DNA from: Massilia agilis
GTDB taxonomy: Bacteria > Pseudomonadota > Gammaproteobacteria > Burkholderiales > Burkholderiaceae_D
Length of the DNA: 64,000 nucleotides
Assembly: GCF_024756255.1 (NCBI RefSeq)
Contig: NZ_JANUHB010000003.1
Span: forward strand, 310,001-374,000
Direction: 5' to 3'
Shown: positions 43,349 to 52,285 of the stretch, one piece after another
How the letters are laid out: each line of letters starts with the position of its first letter
Position numbering within the stretch: the first letter of the stretch is position 1
The notes under the pieces: generated by a model
What the model was told of the DNA's origin: nothing
The model's input: only the letters and a program-made list of their open reading frames with translations
Database searches by the model: none
Made by a program: the position numbers and the translations under genes

Positions 43349-46300
43349 GGAACTCGCGGAACTCGCGCGCCGGCATCGGGCGCGCGAACAAAAAGCCCTG
43401 TCCCTCGTCACCGCGCTTGTCGCGTAAAAAGCCCCACTGCGCGTGGGTCTCGACCCCTTCCGCGATCACCGACAGCCCCAGCGAATGGGCCAGGCCAATG
43501 GTGGCCGCGACGATTACCGCGTCGTTCGGGTTGGTCTCGATGTCCTTGACGAAGCCGCGGTCGATCTTGATGCGGTCGATCGAGAACAGCTTCAGGTAGG
43601 CCAGCGACGAATAGCCGGTGCCGAAGTCGTCGATCGCCAGCTTGAAGCCGCGCGCGCGCAGCTGGCGCAGCAGGTGGCGCGTGCTTTCGGGGTCGCGCAT
43701 CGCCGCCGTCTCGGTGATCTCCAGCTCCATGCGCGAGGGGTCGATGCGGTGCTGCGCCAGCAGCTGGTCCAGGCGGCTGAGCAGGGCGTCGCCCCCGAAC
43801 TGGCGCGCCGACAGGTTCACCGCCAGGCGCATCCCGGCCAGGCCGTCGCGCTGCCAGTCGGCCAGCAGCTGCATCGAGCGCGACAGCACCCAGTCGCCCA
43901 GCGGCAGGATCAGGCCGCACTCCTCGGCGATCGGGATGAAGCGGCTCGGCTCGATCGCGCCCAGTTCCGGGTCGTGCCAGCGCAGCAGCGCTTCGGCGCC
44001 GATCACGCGGCCGGTGTCCAGCGCCACCTGGGCCTGCAGGTGCAGCTCGAAGCCTTCGCGCTCGAGCGCGGTCCACATGCGGTTTTCCAGCAGCAGGTGC
44101 TCATGGGTGGCGGCGTTCATCGCCTCGGAGAAGAACTGGAAGTTGCCGCGGCCCTCGCGCTTGGCCGCGTACATGGCGGTGTCGGCGTGGCGCAGCAGCG
44201 TGGCGCTGTCGTCGCCGTCGTCCGGGAACAGCGCCACGCCCACGCTGGCGCCGCTGTGCACCGTCACGCCATTGAGCTGGTAGGGCTCGGACAGTGACTG
44301 CACCACCCGCACCGCCACCAGCGACACGCTGTCCGGCGTCAGCGGTCCGCCCAGCACGATGACGAACTCGTCGCCGCCCAGGCGCCCGATCGCGTCCACG
44401 TTGCGCAGCAGGTCCTTCATGCGCGCGCTGGCCGCCACCAGCAGCTGGTCGCCGGCATGGTGGCCGTAGGAGTCGTTGATCTTCTTGAAGTGGTCCAGGT
44501 CGATGAACAGCAACGCCAGCGGCTCGCCGGAGCGGCGCGCGTGCGCGAGCTCTTCGTCCAGGCGCTTGCGCAGCGCGAAGCGATTCTCCAGTCCGGTCAG
44601 GCCATCGAAGTGGGCCAGCCGGTAGATCTTTTCCTGCGAGCGGTACTGCTCCGACAGGTCGTGCACGATGCACACGAACAGGTGCTCGGCCGCCAGCAGC
44701 ACGCGCGACACCGAGATGGTGACCGGGAACGCTTCGCCGCGCGCGTTCACGGCCTTCAGGTCGCGCTCTTCCGGTGGCGCGCCGGCCAGCCGCGCCAGCA
44801 GCGCCGGGGCCGGTGCGCCTTCCGGCATCGCTACCAGCGCGCTGAACGGCAGGCCCGGCAGGTGCTGCGGCGGGTAGCCGAACAGCTTGGCGGTGGCGGC
44901 ATTGCCGGATACCAGCCGCCCCTCGCGATCCACGGTGACAATGGCATCGCCCGCGTTGTCGAGGATCGCCTGCAGGCGCGCCTCGCGGTCGCGCAGGCGG
45001 GTGGTGCGGTCGCTGACGACGGCCTCGATGCGCGCGCGCTCGCCGCTGATGAGCAGCATCAGCGCGCCCAGCAGGCCGGTCATCAGGAGCCCCGCGGTGA
45101 TCACGATCCAGCTGGCCACGCCGTACTGCGGCCCCGGCGTCAACTGGGTGAAGCGCAGCGCGTAGCGGCGCCCGGCAAACGACAGCGCGACCAGGAAGTC
45201 ATCCGAGGTGGCGCGGCGCCCCACGCCCGTCACCGGCATGCTGACGCGATCGGTCACGTCGCGAAAGTCGAGCGCATAGCCGGACAGCCCGGCGGCGGCG
45301 GCGGCGCGCTGCTCCATGAACCGCGCATTAATGACCAGCACCAGCAAGCCGACCGGTGGCTCGCCCGGCTGGCCGACCGCCTTGAACAGGTCGATGCCGG
45401 GCATTGCGTTGATGACCAGTTTGATCGGCGCGGTGGCGGCAGGCGCGGGCGAGGCCAGCGCGCGGCGCACGGCCTGCGCCCGGTCCGGGTCGCTCAGGAA
45501 GTCGAGCCCGAGCGCCGACTTGTTGGACATCGGCGTGGTGTACAGGGCCGGGAAATACACCGGCCGGATGCCTGCCGGCCGGGTCGCGGTGCCAGGCCCG
45601 AGGTCGAGGATCGAGAAGCGCGGATCGACATTGTTGCGAGCCCAGTTCTCGAACACGGCGCGCTCGGACAGCTGCACCCGCACCGCCCAGTCGATGGCCT
45701 GCAGCTCGGGGCGGCCGTCCACGTAATTGCGGGCGATCACCAGGAATTTGTCGCGCGACAGCATGCGGCGCACGTCGCCGAGCGCCAGCGCGAAGGTCTG
45801 CACGAAGCGCACGTGCTCGTTGAACTCGGCCTGCAACAGGTCGGCCGTCTGCTGCGCGCGCAGGCGGAACGCGTGCTGGGCCTGGTCGTGCTCCCAGCGC
45901 ACCGCCTGCTCGTAGGTGACCAGCACGGCGCAAGCGGCAACCACCAGCGGGAGCGCGACCACGCCCGAGCGCCGCCGCCACAGCGAGCGCGGCAGCGCGC
46001 ACACGATCCACGTCAGCGGCGCGGCCAGCAGCACGCCCAGGGTGTCGCCGGCCCACCAGTTGACCCAGGTGGCCAGCCGCGCATTCGGGGCGACCAGGCC
46101 GATGGCAGCCAGCACGCCGACATTGACGGTGGCGCTGATGACGCACGAGAGCGGCGCCATCAGCAGGAAGCGCAGCACGTCGCGCCCGGAGTCGATCGCC
46201 GGATCGACCCAGTGCCGGAACGCGCGCGCTCCGGCCCATGCCTGCAGCGTGGCCCCGGCCATGGTGCCGCCCACCGCCAGCGCGGCGCTGGCCCCGGCGG

Positions 46301-46556
46301 TGGCGCTGCCGGGCCAGCCGTCGGCCAGGTAGTAGGCCAGCAGCGGCCCCAGCGCCACCCCGGGCAGCACGCGCCAGCCGGCCAGCACTGTCAGCGCCAG
46401 GCTGACCCCGGCCGGCGGGAACACCGGGCTCGGGTAGCTAGGCGCCAGCGCGATCAGGCTGCCGAGCAGGGCCGTGGCCAGGTACATCGCCGCCGCCGCG
46501 GCATTGGCCAGCAGCAGCTGCGGCCAGCGCCACTGCGGGTATTGCGCTGGGGTCAT
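43314..46556 (-). CDS. MASE1-CHASE-PAS-GGDEF-EAL c-di-GMP protein
   Basis: A 1080-residue membrane protein combining c-di-GMP synthase and phosphodiesterase domains. A MASE1-like multi-helix sensor (about 10-215; SPVFPPAGVSLALTVLAGWR) is followed by a periplasmic CHASE domain (about 240-450; LQAIDWAVRV, GLDFLSDPDR). A PAS domain (about 530-640; ILDNAGDAIVTVDREGRLV) precedes GGDEF, with the active site GGDEF at 727-731 and an RxxD I-site (RNVD) before it. The EAL domain has EALLRW at 855-860, NLSARQF, EITETA, DDFGTGYSSL and AEGVET. All catalytic motifs look intact, so both activities are possible. It is monocistronic and tail-to-tail with the HDOD gene. Confidence 0.94.
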   Translation of the reverse strand: MTPAQYPQWRWPQLLLANAAAAAMYLATALLGSLIALAPSYPSPVFPPAGVSLALTVLAGWRVLPGVALGPLLAYYLADGWPGSATAGASAALAVGGTMAGATLQAWAGARAFRHWVDPAIDSGRDVLRFLLMAPLSCVISATVNVGVLAAIGLVAPNARLATWVNWWAGDTLGVLLAAPLTWIVCALPRSLWRRRSGVVALPLVVAACAVLVTYEQAVRWEHDQAQHAFRLRAQQTADLLQAEFNEHVRFVQTFALALGDVRRMLSRDKFLVIARNYVDGRPELQAIDWAVRVQLSERAVFENWARNNVDPRFSILDLGPGTATRPAGIRPVYFPALYTTPMSNKSALGLDFLSDPDRAQAVRRALASPAPAATAPIKLVINAMPGIDLFKAVGQPGEPPVGLLVLVINARFMEQRAAAAAGLSGYALDFRDVTDRVSMPVTGVGRRATSDDFLVALSFAGRRYALRFTQLTPGPQYGVASWIVITAGLLMTGLLGALMLLISGERARIEAVVSDRTTRLRDREARLQAILDNAGDAIVTVDREGRLVSGNAATAKLFGYPPQHLPGLPFSALVAMPEGAPAPALLARLAGAPPEERDLKAVNARGEAFPVTISVSRVLLAAEHLFVCIVHDLSEQYRSQEKIYRLAHFDGLTGLENRFALRKRLDEELAHARRSGEPLALLFIDLDHFKKINDSYGHHAGDQLLVAASARMKDLLRNVDAIGRLGGDEFVIVLGGPLTPDSVSLVAVRVVQSLSEPYQLNGVTVHSGASVGVALFPDDGDDSATLLRHADTAMYAAKREGRGNFQFFSEAMNAATHEHLLLENRMWTALEREGFELHLQAQVALDTGRVIGAEALLRWHDPELGAIEPSRFIPIAEECGLILPLGDWVLSRSMQLLADWQRDGLAGMRLAVNLSARQFGGDALLSRLDQLLAQHRIDPSRMELEITETAAMRDPESTRHLLRQLRARGFKLAIDDFGTGYSSLAYLKLFSIDRIKIDRGFVKDIETNPNDAVIVAATIGLAHSLGLSVIAEGVETHAQWGFLRDKRGDEGQGFLFARPMPAREFREFLRTQAQPVPGS

Positions 46557-46720
46557 CCACGCCCTCCGAATGTTGCTAAATCGTTACACCCCGCGGCGGC
46601 CGTGAAAAAGCGTGAAAAATTCGCGGGCAAACAGTCCTTGCACTCTTGCAGGACGAGCGGTTACAATCACGCCCCGAAGCGCAGCAGCTGTTTGAGTTGG
46701 ATCAGCACCGGCGAAAATAG

Positions 46721-46749
46721 TTGACAGCATTTTGTGCTTGCTTCATACT
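46721..46749 (+). promoter_or_regulatory. Strong sigma70 promoter of the tRNA-tuf operon
   Basis: A perfect TTGACA (46721-46726), a 17-bp spacer and CATACT (46744-46749) place the start of transcription about 10 bases before tRNA-Tyr. A GC-rich discriminator (CTCTGCGG) follows the -10, the feature linked to stringent (ppGpp) control of stable-RNA promoters. Confidence 0.85.
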
Positions 46750-46764
46750 CTGCGGTTCTTCGCG

Positions 46765-46850
46765 GGTGGGGTGGCCGAGTGGTTAAAGGCAGCAGACTGT
46801 AAATCTGCCCTCTTACGAGTACGCTGGTTCGAATCCAGCCCCCACCACCA
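46765..46850 (+). tRNA. tRNA-Tyr (anticodon GTA)
   Basis: An 86-nt class II tRNA. The acceptor stem pairs GGTGGGG (46765-46771) with CCCCACC (46840-46846), with discriminator A and encoded CCA. The anticodon GTA is in ACTGTAAATC, with a long variable arm (CCTCTTACGAGTACG region) and TTCGAAT T-loop. First of three tRNAs before tuf. Confidence 0.96.
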
Positions 46851-46894
46851 AGTTGATTGCGGAATTTGCAGTTGCGGTTGCAGGAGTTGGCCTC

Positions 46895-46968
46895 GCGGGT
46901 GTAGCTCAATGGTAGAGCAGAAGCCTTCCAAGCTTACGACGAGGGTTCGATTCCCTTCACCCGCTCCA
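46895..46968 (+). tRNA. tRNA-Gly (anticodon TCC)
   Basis: A 74-nt tRNA. Acceptor stem GCGGGTG (46895-46901) pairs with CACCCGC (46958-46964), with discriminator T and encoded CCA. Anticodon TCC lies in CTTCCAAG, and the T-loop is TTCGATT. It sits 44 nt after tRNA-Tyr in the same transcript. Confidence 0.96.
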
Positions 46969-46994
46969 GTTAATTCGTGCAATGCATGAATATC

Positions 46995-47069
<75 letters not shown>

Positions 47070-47150
47070 GAATTTTAGTAGTAACAAAAAACCGACGGCA
47101 GGGCGCGTGCCCGGCTTCTTCAAAATCGTTAGGATCGTTAGGAGTCTAAA

Positions 47151-48341
47151 ATGGCAAAGGAAAAATTCGAACGGACCAAGCCGCACGTGAACGTCGGCAC
47201 CATCGGCCACGTTGACCACGGCAAGACCACCCTGACGGCGGCGATTGCAACCGTTCTGTCGAAGAAATTCGGCGGCGAAGCAAAAGCGTACGACCAGATC
47301 GACGCTGCTCCGGAAGAGAAAGCACGCGGCATCACCATCAACACCGCGCACGTCGAGTACGAAACCGCAAACCGTCACTACGCCCACGTTGACTGCCCGG
47401 GCCACGCTGACTACATCAAGAACATGATCACCGGCGCAGCGCAGATGGACGGCGCGATCCTGGTTTGCTCCGCTGCTGACGGCCCGATGCCGCAGACCCG
47501 CGAGCACATCCTGCTGGCTCGCCAGGTGGGTGTTCCGTACATCATCGTGTTCCTGAACAAGTGCGACCTGGTTGACGACGCAGAACTGCTGGAACTGGTC
47601 GAAATGGAAGTGCGCGAGCTGCTGTCGAAGTACGAGTTCCCGGGCGACGACCTGCCGATCATCAAGGGTTCGGCACGTATGGCGCTGGAAGGCGACACCG
47701 GCGAGCTGGGCGAGCAGGCCATCATGAAGCTGGCCGACGCACTGGACACCTACATCCCGACCCCGGAACGTGCCGTTGACGGCGCCTTCCTGATGCCGGT
47801 GGAAGACGTGTTCTCGATTTCGGGCCGCGGTACCGTGGTGACCGGTCGTGTCGAGCGCGGCATCATCAAGGTCGGCGAAGAGATCGAAATCGTCGGTATC
47901 AAGGACACCGTGAAGACCACCGTGACCGGCGTCGAAATGTTCCGCAAGCTGCTGGACCAGGGTCAAGCTGGCGACAACGTCGGCCTGCTGCTGCGCGGCA
48001 CCAAGCGTGAAGAAGTCGAGCGTGGCCAAGTGCTGGCCAAGCCGGGTTCGATCAAGCCGCACACCAACTTCACCGGCGAAGTGTACGTGCTGTCGAAGGA
48101 AGAGGGCGGTCGTCACACCCCGTTCTTCAACAACTACCGTCCGCAGTTCTACTTCCGTACCACTGACGTGACCGGTTCGATCGAACTGCCGGCCGACAAG
48201 GAAATGGTCATGCCGGGCGACAACGTGTCGATCACCGTCAAGCTGATCGCTCCGATCGCGATGGAAGAAGGCCTGCGCTTCGCAATCCGCGAAGGTGGCC
48301 GTACCGTCGGCGCCGGCGTGGTGGCCAAGATCCTCGCCTAA
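47151..48341 (+). CDS. tuf: Elongation factor Tu
   Basis: A 396-residue GTPase delivering aminoacyl-tRNA to the ribosome. G1 is [13 protein letters not shown] (from residue 19), G3 is DCPGHADY near 81 and G4 is NKCD near 136. The N-terminus [19 protein letters not shown] is universal. It is embedded in the tRNA-Tyr/Gly/Thr-tuf-tRNA-Trp array, the tufB-type locus, ahead of secE-nusG. A second tuf copy is usual near the str operon in betaproteobacteria but lies outside this window. Its codons avoid rare triplets more strictly than the neighbouring accessory genes, as expected for a highly expressed gene. Confidence 0.99.
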   Translation: MAKEKFERTKPHVNVGTIGHVDHGKTTLTAAIATVLSKKFGGEAKAYDQIDAAPEEKARGITINTAHVEYETANRHYAHVDCPGHADYIKNMITGAAQMDGAILVCSAADGPMPQTREHILLARQVGVPYIIVFLNKCDLVDDAELLELVEMEVRELLSKYEFPGDDLPIIKGSARMALEGDTGELGEQAIMKLADALDTYIPTPERAVDGAFLMPVEDVFSISGRGTVVTGRVERGIIKVGEEIEIVGIKDTVKTTVTGVEMFRKLLDQGQAGDNVGLLLRGTKREEVERGQVLAKPGSIKPHTNFTGEVYVLSKEEGGRHTPFFNNYRPQFYFRTTDVTGSIELPADKEMVMPGDNVSITVKLIAPIAMEEGLRFAIREGGRTVGAGVVAKILA

Positions 48342-48356
48342 GACGGTCTGCAATAC

Positions 48357-48386
48357 CGAGGCAGGACTCCAACCGGTCCTGCCTCG
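48357..48386 (+). terminator. Hairpin between tuf and tRNA-Trp
   Basis: CGAGGCAGGAC (48357-48367) and GTCCTGCCTCG (48376-48386) form a perfect 11-bp stem with an 8-nt loop, 15 bp after the tuf stop. There is no U-tract, so it may be a processing or partial termination site rather than a full stop, since tRNA-Trp and secE follow closely. Confidence 0.6.
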
Positions 48387-48454
48387 TCAACAAAGGCTTG
48401 CCACGAAGCGCGCGCTTGGTGGTAGAATTGCCGGTTCAACTGAGAAGTTTTCGT

Positions 48455-48530
48455 AGGGGCGTAGCTCAATTGGCAGAGCGTCGGTCTCCAAAACCGAAGG
48501 TTGGGGGTTCGATGCCCTCCGCCCCTGCCA
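48455..48530 (+). tRNA. tRNA-Trp (anticodon CCA)
   Basis: A 76-nt tRNA. Acceptor stem AGGGGCG (48455-48461) pairs with CGCCCCT (48520-48526), with discriminator G and encoded CCA. Anticodon CCA lies in TCTCCAAAA, and the T-loop is TTCGATG. It is located 36 nt before secE, the standard bacterial arrangement. Confidence 0.97.
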
Positions 48531-48566
48531 CCGAATCTGGTGCGGGGCACCGAAAGTAAAACTAGT

Positions 48567-48956
48567 ATGTCTAATCAATCCGTGCAAACCGTCGGCAACC
48601 CGGGCGACAAGCTGAAGGTTGCGCTGGCGGTGGTTGCTACGATTGCAGGGCTCGTCGGGTTCTTTTACCTGAAAGGCCAAAACAAACCAGCCCTGGTCGC
48701 CGCAGGCGCCCTCGTGGCTGGTTTGGCTTTTGCCGTCCTGCTTTTGTGGACCTCCACCTCCGGCCGTGACTTCCTGGGCTTTGCCAAGGAAGCGGTCCGC
48801 GAGACCAAGAAGGTTGTTTGGCCGACCCGCAAGGAAGCCACCCAGATCACTGGCATCGTGTTTGCCTTTGTGCTGGTGATGGCGATTTTCCTGTGGGGCA
48901 CGGATAAGATTCTCGAATTCACGCTGTACGACGTCATACTGGGCTGGAAACAATAA
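48567..48956 (+). CDS. secE: Protein translocase subunit SecE
   Basis: A 129-residue inner-membrane subunit of the SecYEG channel, of the three-helix form found in beta- and gammaproteobacteria. Hydrophobic segments lie at about 17-35, 42-62 and 96-118. The conserved cytosolic amphipathic block [20 protein letters not shown] (residues 73-92) precedes the last helix and is the family signature. The ATG at 48567 follows tRNA-Trp by 36 nt. Its TAA overlaps the nusG ATG by one base. Confidence 0.95.
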   Translation: MSNQSVQTVGNPGDKLKVALAVVATIAGLVGFFYLKGQNKPALVAAGALVAGLAFAVLLLWTSTSGRDFLGFAKEAVRETKKVVWPTRKEATQITGIVFAFVLVMAIFLWGTDKILEFTLYDVILGWKQ

Positions 48957-49582
48957 TGAGCGAAAACGTGCAAGATAGCGTGCCGGGCGATGTCCCGGCA
49001 TCTGACGCTGGCGCCACGCCGGCGGGCGCTCCCGTGAGTGTCCCGGTCAGCAACAAGCGCTGGTACGTCGTTCACGTCTATTCCGGCATGGAAAAGAGCG
49101 TGATGCGCGCGCTGATCGAGCGCATCGCCCGCGCCGGCATGACCGAACAGTTCGGCCAGATCCTGGTTCCGACCGAAGAAGTGGTCGAAGTCAAGAACGG
49201 CCAGAAATCCGTCTCCGAGCGCCGCTTCTTCCCTGGCTACGTGCTGGTCGAGATGGACATGACCGACGAGACCTGGCACCTGGTGAAGAACACCCCCAAG
49301 GTCACCGGCTTCATCGGCGGCAAGAGCAACAAGCCGACCCCGATCCCGGCGCGCGAAATCGACAAGATCATGCAGCAGGTGCAGGAGGGCGTCGAGAAGC
49401 CCCGGCCCAAGGTGCTGTACGAAGTGGGCGAGCAGGTCCGCATCAAGGACGGCCCGTTCACCGACTTCAACGGCAATGTCGAGGAAGTCAACTACGAGAA
49501 ATCGAAAGTGCGCGTCTCGGTCACCATCTTCGGTCGCGCCACCCCAGTCGAGCTCGAGTTCGGGCAGGTCGAAAAAGTGTAA
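48956..49582 (+). CDS. nusG: Transcription termination/antitermination factor NusG
   Basis: A 208-residue factor that binds the RNA polymerase clamp to suppress pausing and links it to Rho or the ribosome. The NGN domain is [15 protein letters not shown] to [11 protein letters not shown] (about 35-145). The KOW domain [22 protein letters not shown] is at about 155-205. Compared with E. coli (181 residues) it has a 25-residue N-terminal extension rich in Ala, Pro and Val, common in this family of bacteria. The stop codon is part of a perfect hairpin. Confidence 0.97.
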   Translation: MSENVQDSVPGDVPASDAGATPAGAPVSVPVSNKRWYVVHVYSGMEKSVMRALIERIARAGMTEQFGQILVPTEEVVEVKNGQKSVSERRFFPGYVLVEMDMTDETWHLVKNTPKVTGFIGGKSNKPTPIPAREIDKIMQQVQEGVEKPRPKVLYEVGEQVRIKDGPFTDFNGNVEEVNYEKSKVRVSVTIFGRATPVELEFGQVEKV

Positions 49583-49626
49583 TCGGCGCCACGCCGATTA
49601 CATCTCCGCGAAGGCGGAGATCCAGG
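49579..49626 (+). repeat. Perfect hairpin plus REP half-unit between nusG and rplK
   Basis: GTAATCGGCG (49579-49588) pairs with CGCCGATTAC (49592-49601) around a 3-nt loop; the arm includes the nusG stop codon. Directly after it ATCTCCGC...GCGGAGAT (49602-49621) with trailing CCAGG is a half-unit of the dispersed REP family. The same two-hairpin arrangement follows rplA. No U-tract, so RNA processing or stabilisation is more likely than termination. Confidence 0.7.
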
Positions 49627-49643
49627 TTTTATTCAACGCCCGA

Positions 49644-49747
49644 ATCGGAGCGTCGCAGCAATCAGGCGGAATCCGATAAGAGGAGCCCCGCCTGGCAAGT
49701 AGTAGCACGGCGGGGCGCTACTACTCAGATCCAACATAGGAGCCATC
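49644..49747 (+). promoter_or_regulatory. Structured rplK leader with two mutually exclusive hairpins
   Basis: An outer stem pairs ATCGGA (49644-49649) with TCCGAT (49672-49677). Next, GCCCCGCC (49685-49692) is complementary to GGCGGGGC (49709-49716), while AGTAGTAGC (49698-49706) is complementary to GCTACTACT (49717-49725). The two pairings interlock with no linker between the 3' arms, so only one can form fully at a time. The leader of the L11-L1 operon is the known autoregulatory target of L1; that this element is the L1 site here is inferred. Confidence 0.55.
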
Positions 49748-50179
49748 ATGGCCAAGAAAATCGTTGGTTTTATCAAGCTGCAAGTGCCGGCTGGTAAAGC
49801 AAACCCGTCCCCCCCGATCGGCCCGGCGCTGGGTCAGCGCGGTCTGAACATCATGGAATTCTGCAAGGCGTTCAACGCCAAGACCCAGGGCATGGAACCT
49901 GGCATGCCGATTCCGGTGGTGATCACCGCCTTCGCGGACAAGTCGTTCACCTTCGAGATGAAGACCCCGCCGGCGACCTACCTGATCAAGAAATTCGCTG
50001 GCATCACCAAGGGCTCGGCCAAGCCGCACACCGACAAGGTGGGCTCGCTGACCCGCGCGCAAGCGGAAGAAATCGCCAAGCTCAAACAGCCTGACCTGAC
50101 CGCCGCCGACATGGACGCTGCTGTGCGCGTCGTGGCTGGCTCGGCTCGTTCGATGGGCATCACGGTGGAGGGTATCTAA
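49748..50179 (+). CDS. rplK: 50S ribosomal protein L11
   Basis: A 143-residue L11, part of the GTPase-associated centre on 23S rRNA and needed for RelA activation. [20 protein letters not shown] at the start and [19 protein letters not shown] (near residue 25) form the N-terminal domain with the Pro-rich linker region. The C-terminal RNA-binding domain ends [22 protein letters not shown] Shine-Dalgarno precedes the ATG. The TAA overlaps the rplA ATG by one base, so L11 and L1 are coupled. Confidence 0.98.
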   Translation: MAKKIVGFIKLQVPAGKANPSPPIGPALGQRGLNIMEFCKAFNAKTQGMEPGMPIPVVITAFADKSFTFEMKTPPATYLIKKFAGITKGSAKPHTDKVGSLTRAQAEEIAKLKQPDLTAADMDAAVRVVAGSARSMGITVEGI

Positions 50180-50883
50180 TGGCTAAGCTGTCCAAACGCG
50201 TCAAGGCCATGAAGGCCGCTGTTGACCGCAACAAAGTGCACGGCTTCGACGAAGCAGTTGCCCTGATCAAGAAGTTCGCCACCGCCAAGTTTAACGAGTC
50301 GATCGACGTCGCCGTGCAACTGGGCGTGGATCCGAAGAAATCGGACCAGGTGGTGCGTGGTTCCGTGGTGCTGCCGGCTGGTACCGGCAAGACCGTGCGC
50401 GTGGCTGTGTTCGCCCAGGGCGAAAAAGCCGAGCAGGCCAAAGCCGCCGGCGCTGACATCGTCGGCATGGAAGACCTGGCAGAGCGCGTGAAGGCCGGCG
50501 ACATGCCGTTCGACATCGTGATCGCTTCGCCGGACACCATGCGTATCGTCGGTACCCTGGGCCAGATCCTGGGCCCGCGCGGCCTGATGCCGAACCCGAA
50601 GGTTGGCACCGTGACCCCGGACGTGGCTGGCGCCGTCAAGAACGCCAAGGCCGGCCAGGTCCAGTACCGCACCGACAAGGCAGGTATCGTGCACGCGACC
50701 ATCGGCCGCAAGTCGTTCAGCGACGAAGATCTGAAGAGCAACCTGGTTGCCCTGATCGACGCCCTGAACCGCGCCAAGCCGGCAACGTCGAAAGGCGTGT
50801 ACCTGCGCAAAGTGGCAATCTCGTCGACCATGGGCGCTGGCGTGCGCGTTGACCACGCCACCCTGACCGGCGCTGCTGCTTAA
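50179..50883 (+). CDS. rplA: 50S ribosomal protein L1
   Basis: A 234-residue L1, equal in length to E. coli L1. It forms the mobile L1 stalk at the E site and represses its own operon by binding the L11 leader. [20 protein letters not shown] opens domain [18 protein letters not shown] (read as [19 protein letters not shown] near residue 125) is the family signature, and the C-terminus returns to domain I. It overlaps rplK by one base. A perfect 12-bp hairpin and REP half follow the stop, then the rplJ leader. Confidence 0.98.
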   Translation: MAKLSKRVKAMKAAVDRNKVHGFDEAVALIKKFATAKFNESIDVAVQLGVDPKKSDQVVRGSVVLPAGTGKTVRVAVFAQGEKAEQAKAAGADIVGMEDLAERVKAGDMPFDIVIASPDTMRIVGTLGQILGPRGLMPNPKVGTVTPDVAGAVKNAKAGQVQYRTDKAGIVHATIGRKSFSDEDLKSNLVALIDALNRAKPATSKGVYLRKVAISSTMGAGVRVDHATLTGAAA

Positions 50884-50892
50884 GGCGACGCC

Positions 50893-50944
50893 GTCTTCCT
50901 CGGCACTGCCGAGGAAGACTCCCCGCGAAGGCGGGGATCCAGGT
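50893..50944 (+). repeat. Perfect 12-bp hairpin plus REP half-unit after rplA
   Basis: GTCTTCCTCGGC (50893-50904) and GCCGAGGAAGAC (50908-50919) surround a 3-nt loop, 10 bp after the rplA stop. They are followed directly by CCCCGC...GCGGGG (50921-50936) with trailing ATCCAGGT, a REP half. No U-tract. This probably defines the 3' end of the rplKA message or limits read-through into rplJL. Confidence 0.7.
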
Positions 50945-50984
50945 GTTGGTTTTGAATTGAATTAAGTCCCCGTCCGCAAGGATG

Positions 50985-51210
50985 GGGCGCATCTTTGGGC
51001 TGGCGGGATTTCCCGCCAGGTTATCAAAGACCGTTGGGCCGAATGCAGCAAGCAGGCAAGAGGTTAATAGACCACCCAACGCAGATGGCGAACCCGAACA
51101 AGTTTTGTAGCTCATGCCGCGTGAATTCATCCGCGTTGGTTTGACTTCTTAACTTCGGACGCCGTGTTCGAACCGATGGAAGGCGACTAGCCATCCATCA
51201 TTTAAGGAGG
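50985..51210 (+). promoter_or_regulatory. rplJ (L10) mRNA leader
   Basis: A long non-coding leader precedes rplJ. TCTTTG (50992-50997) pairs with CAAAGA (51025-51030), closing an inner CTGGCGGG/CCCGCCAG hairpin (51000-51007 with 51012-51019). The internal loop is asymmetric (GG against GTTAT), the kind of bent helix that L10-L12 recognises in other bacteria. A second stem pairs CGTTGGG (51032-51038) with CCCAACG (51075-51081). It ends in AAGGAGG (51204-51210). Repression by L10-(L12)4 is inferred from family precedent. Confidence 0.6.
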
Positions 51211-51216
51211 TTGACC

Positions 51217-51717
51217 GTGGGTCTTAATCTGAATGACAAAAAGGCCGTCGTCGCCGAAGTTTCCGCAAAAGTAGCAACTGCGCAAACGATCGTCGTGGCC
51301 GAGTACCGTGGCATTCAGGTGTCTCACTTGACGCAACTCCGTGCAAAAGCGCGTGCCCAAGGCGTGTACCTGCGTGTTCTGAAGAACACCCTGGCGCGCC
51401 GTGCTGTCGAAGGTACGCAGTTTGCCCCGCTGGCTGACGCCATGACCGGCCCGCTGATCTACTCGATCTCGGACGACGCCGTTGCAGCAGCAAAAGTCAT
51501 CAGTGACTTTGCTAAAACCAACGACAAGCTGGTCCTGAAAGCCGGTAACTACGCAGGCAAGCAACTTGACGTTGCTGGCGTGACTGCGTTGGCAAGCATT
51601 CCGAGCCGTGAAGTCCTCATCGCCCAGCTGCTGGGCGTCATGCAGGCACCGGTGTCGGGCTTTGCACGTGTTCTGGCTGCGGTTGCAGCGAAAAAAGGCG
51701 AAACCGAAGCCGCTTAA
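51217..51717 (+). CDS. rplJ: 50S ribosomal protein L10
   Basis: A 166-residue L10, the stalk base that carries L7/L12 dimers. The start [20 protein letters not shown] and [19 protein letters not shown] are the family's rRNA-binding region; the C-terminal helix (about 135-160) recruits L12. Translation begins at GTG 51217, 6 nt after a perfect AAGGAGG; a TTG six bases earlier abuts the Shine-Dalgarno and is unlikely. A GTG start behind a strong site and structured leader fits tight autogenous control. rplL follows after 61 bp. Confidence 0.97.
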   Translation: MGLNLNDKKAVVAEVSAKVATAQTIVVAEYRGIQVSHLTQLRAKARAQGVYLRVLKNTLARRAVEGTQFAPLADAMTGPLIYSISDDAVAAAKVISDFAKTNDKLVLKAGNYAGKQLDVAGVTALASIPSREVLIAQLLGVMQAPVSGFARVLAAVAAKKGETEAA

Positions 51718-51778
51718 GGCTCGCGTCTTTTTCTCAAGTACACATCTGAACTACATTCAATAAAATCTGGAGTTACAA

Positions 51779-52159
51779 ATGGCAATTAGCAAAGAAGAGT
51801 TCCTGGACGCAGTTGGCGCAATGTCGGTCATGGAACTGAACGACCTGGTCAAGGCATTCGAAGAGAAATTCGGCGTGTCGGCAGCTGCAATGGCAGCTCC
51901 GGCAGCTGGCGGCGCCGCTGCTGGTGGCGCAGCTGCTGCTGAAGAGCAGACCGAGTTCAACGTCGTGCTGGCTGAAGTCGGCGCGAACAAGGTCGGCGTC
52001 ATCAAGGCCGTCCGCGAAATCACCGGCCTGGGCCTGAAAGAAGCCAAAGACCTGGTCGATGGCGCACCGAAGACCGTCAAGGAAGCCCTGCCGAAAGCCG
52101 ACGCTGAAGCCGCTAAGAAGAAGCTGGAAGAAGCTGGCGCGAAAGCCGAGCTCAAGTAA
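51779..52159 (+). CDS. rplL: 50S ribosomal protein L7/L12
   Basis: A 126-residue stalk protein that recruits translational GTPases. The N-terminal dimer domain ([17 protein letters not shown], to about residue 33) joins an Ala/Gly-rich hinge (about 38-58). The C-terminal factor-binding domain [20 protein letters not shown] to the end has [11 protein letters not shown], the factor-contact helix. A GGAG site lies before the ATG. Two hairpins follow in the gap before rpoB, where other bacteria attenuate transcription into the polymerase genes. Confidence 0.98.
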   Translation: MAISKEEFLDAVGAMSVMELNDLVKAFEEKFGVSAAAMAAPAAGGAAAGGAAAAEEQTEFNVVLAEVGANKVGVIKAVREITGLGLKEAKDLVDGAPKTVKEALPKADAEAAKKKLEEAGAKAELK

Positions 52160-52173
52160 TAAAAATAAGCAAT

Positions 52174-52250
52174 GGGTGCCAACCGGCACCCTGCGCCGGA
52201 GTCAAAGCCCGAAACCCCGCCGTGAAGGTGGGGTATGCGGCTTTGGCTCT
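52174..52250 (+). promoter_or_regulatory. Hairpins (possible attenuator) between rplL and rpoB
   Basis: A perfect hairpin GGGTGCC/GGCACCC (52174-52180, 52185-52191) lies 14 bp after the rplL stop. A longer imperfect one follows: CAAAGCC (52203-52209) with GGCTTTG (52239-52245), enclosing CCCCGCC (52215-52221) with GGTGGGG (52227-52233). GCTCTTTTG after it provides a short U-run. The inner part resembles a decayed REP half. The rest of the 339-bp gap holds the GTAGGGTGGGC repeat and nothing else recognised. Confidence 0.55.
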
Positions 52251-52285
52251 TTTGTCGTCTCTGCTACCGCAACAACAGCAGGGCC

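Noticed and set aside
49685..49725. H-type pseudoknot in the rplK leader
   Set aside because: The complementary arms interlock, but the 3' arms are directly adjacent, leaving no loop to cross the 8-bp stem; alternative hairpins are more plausible.
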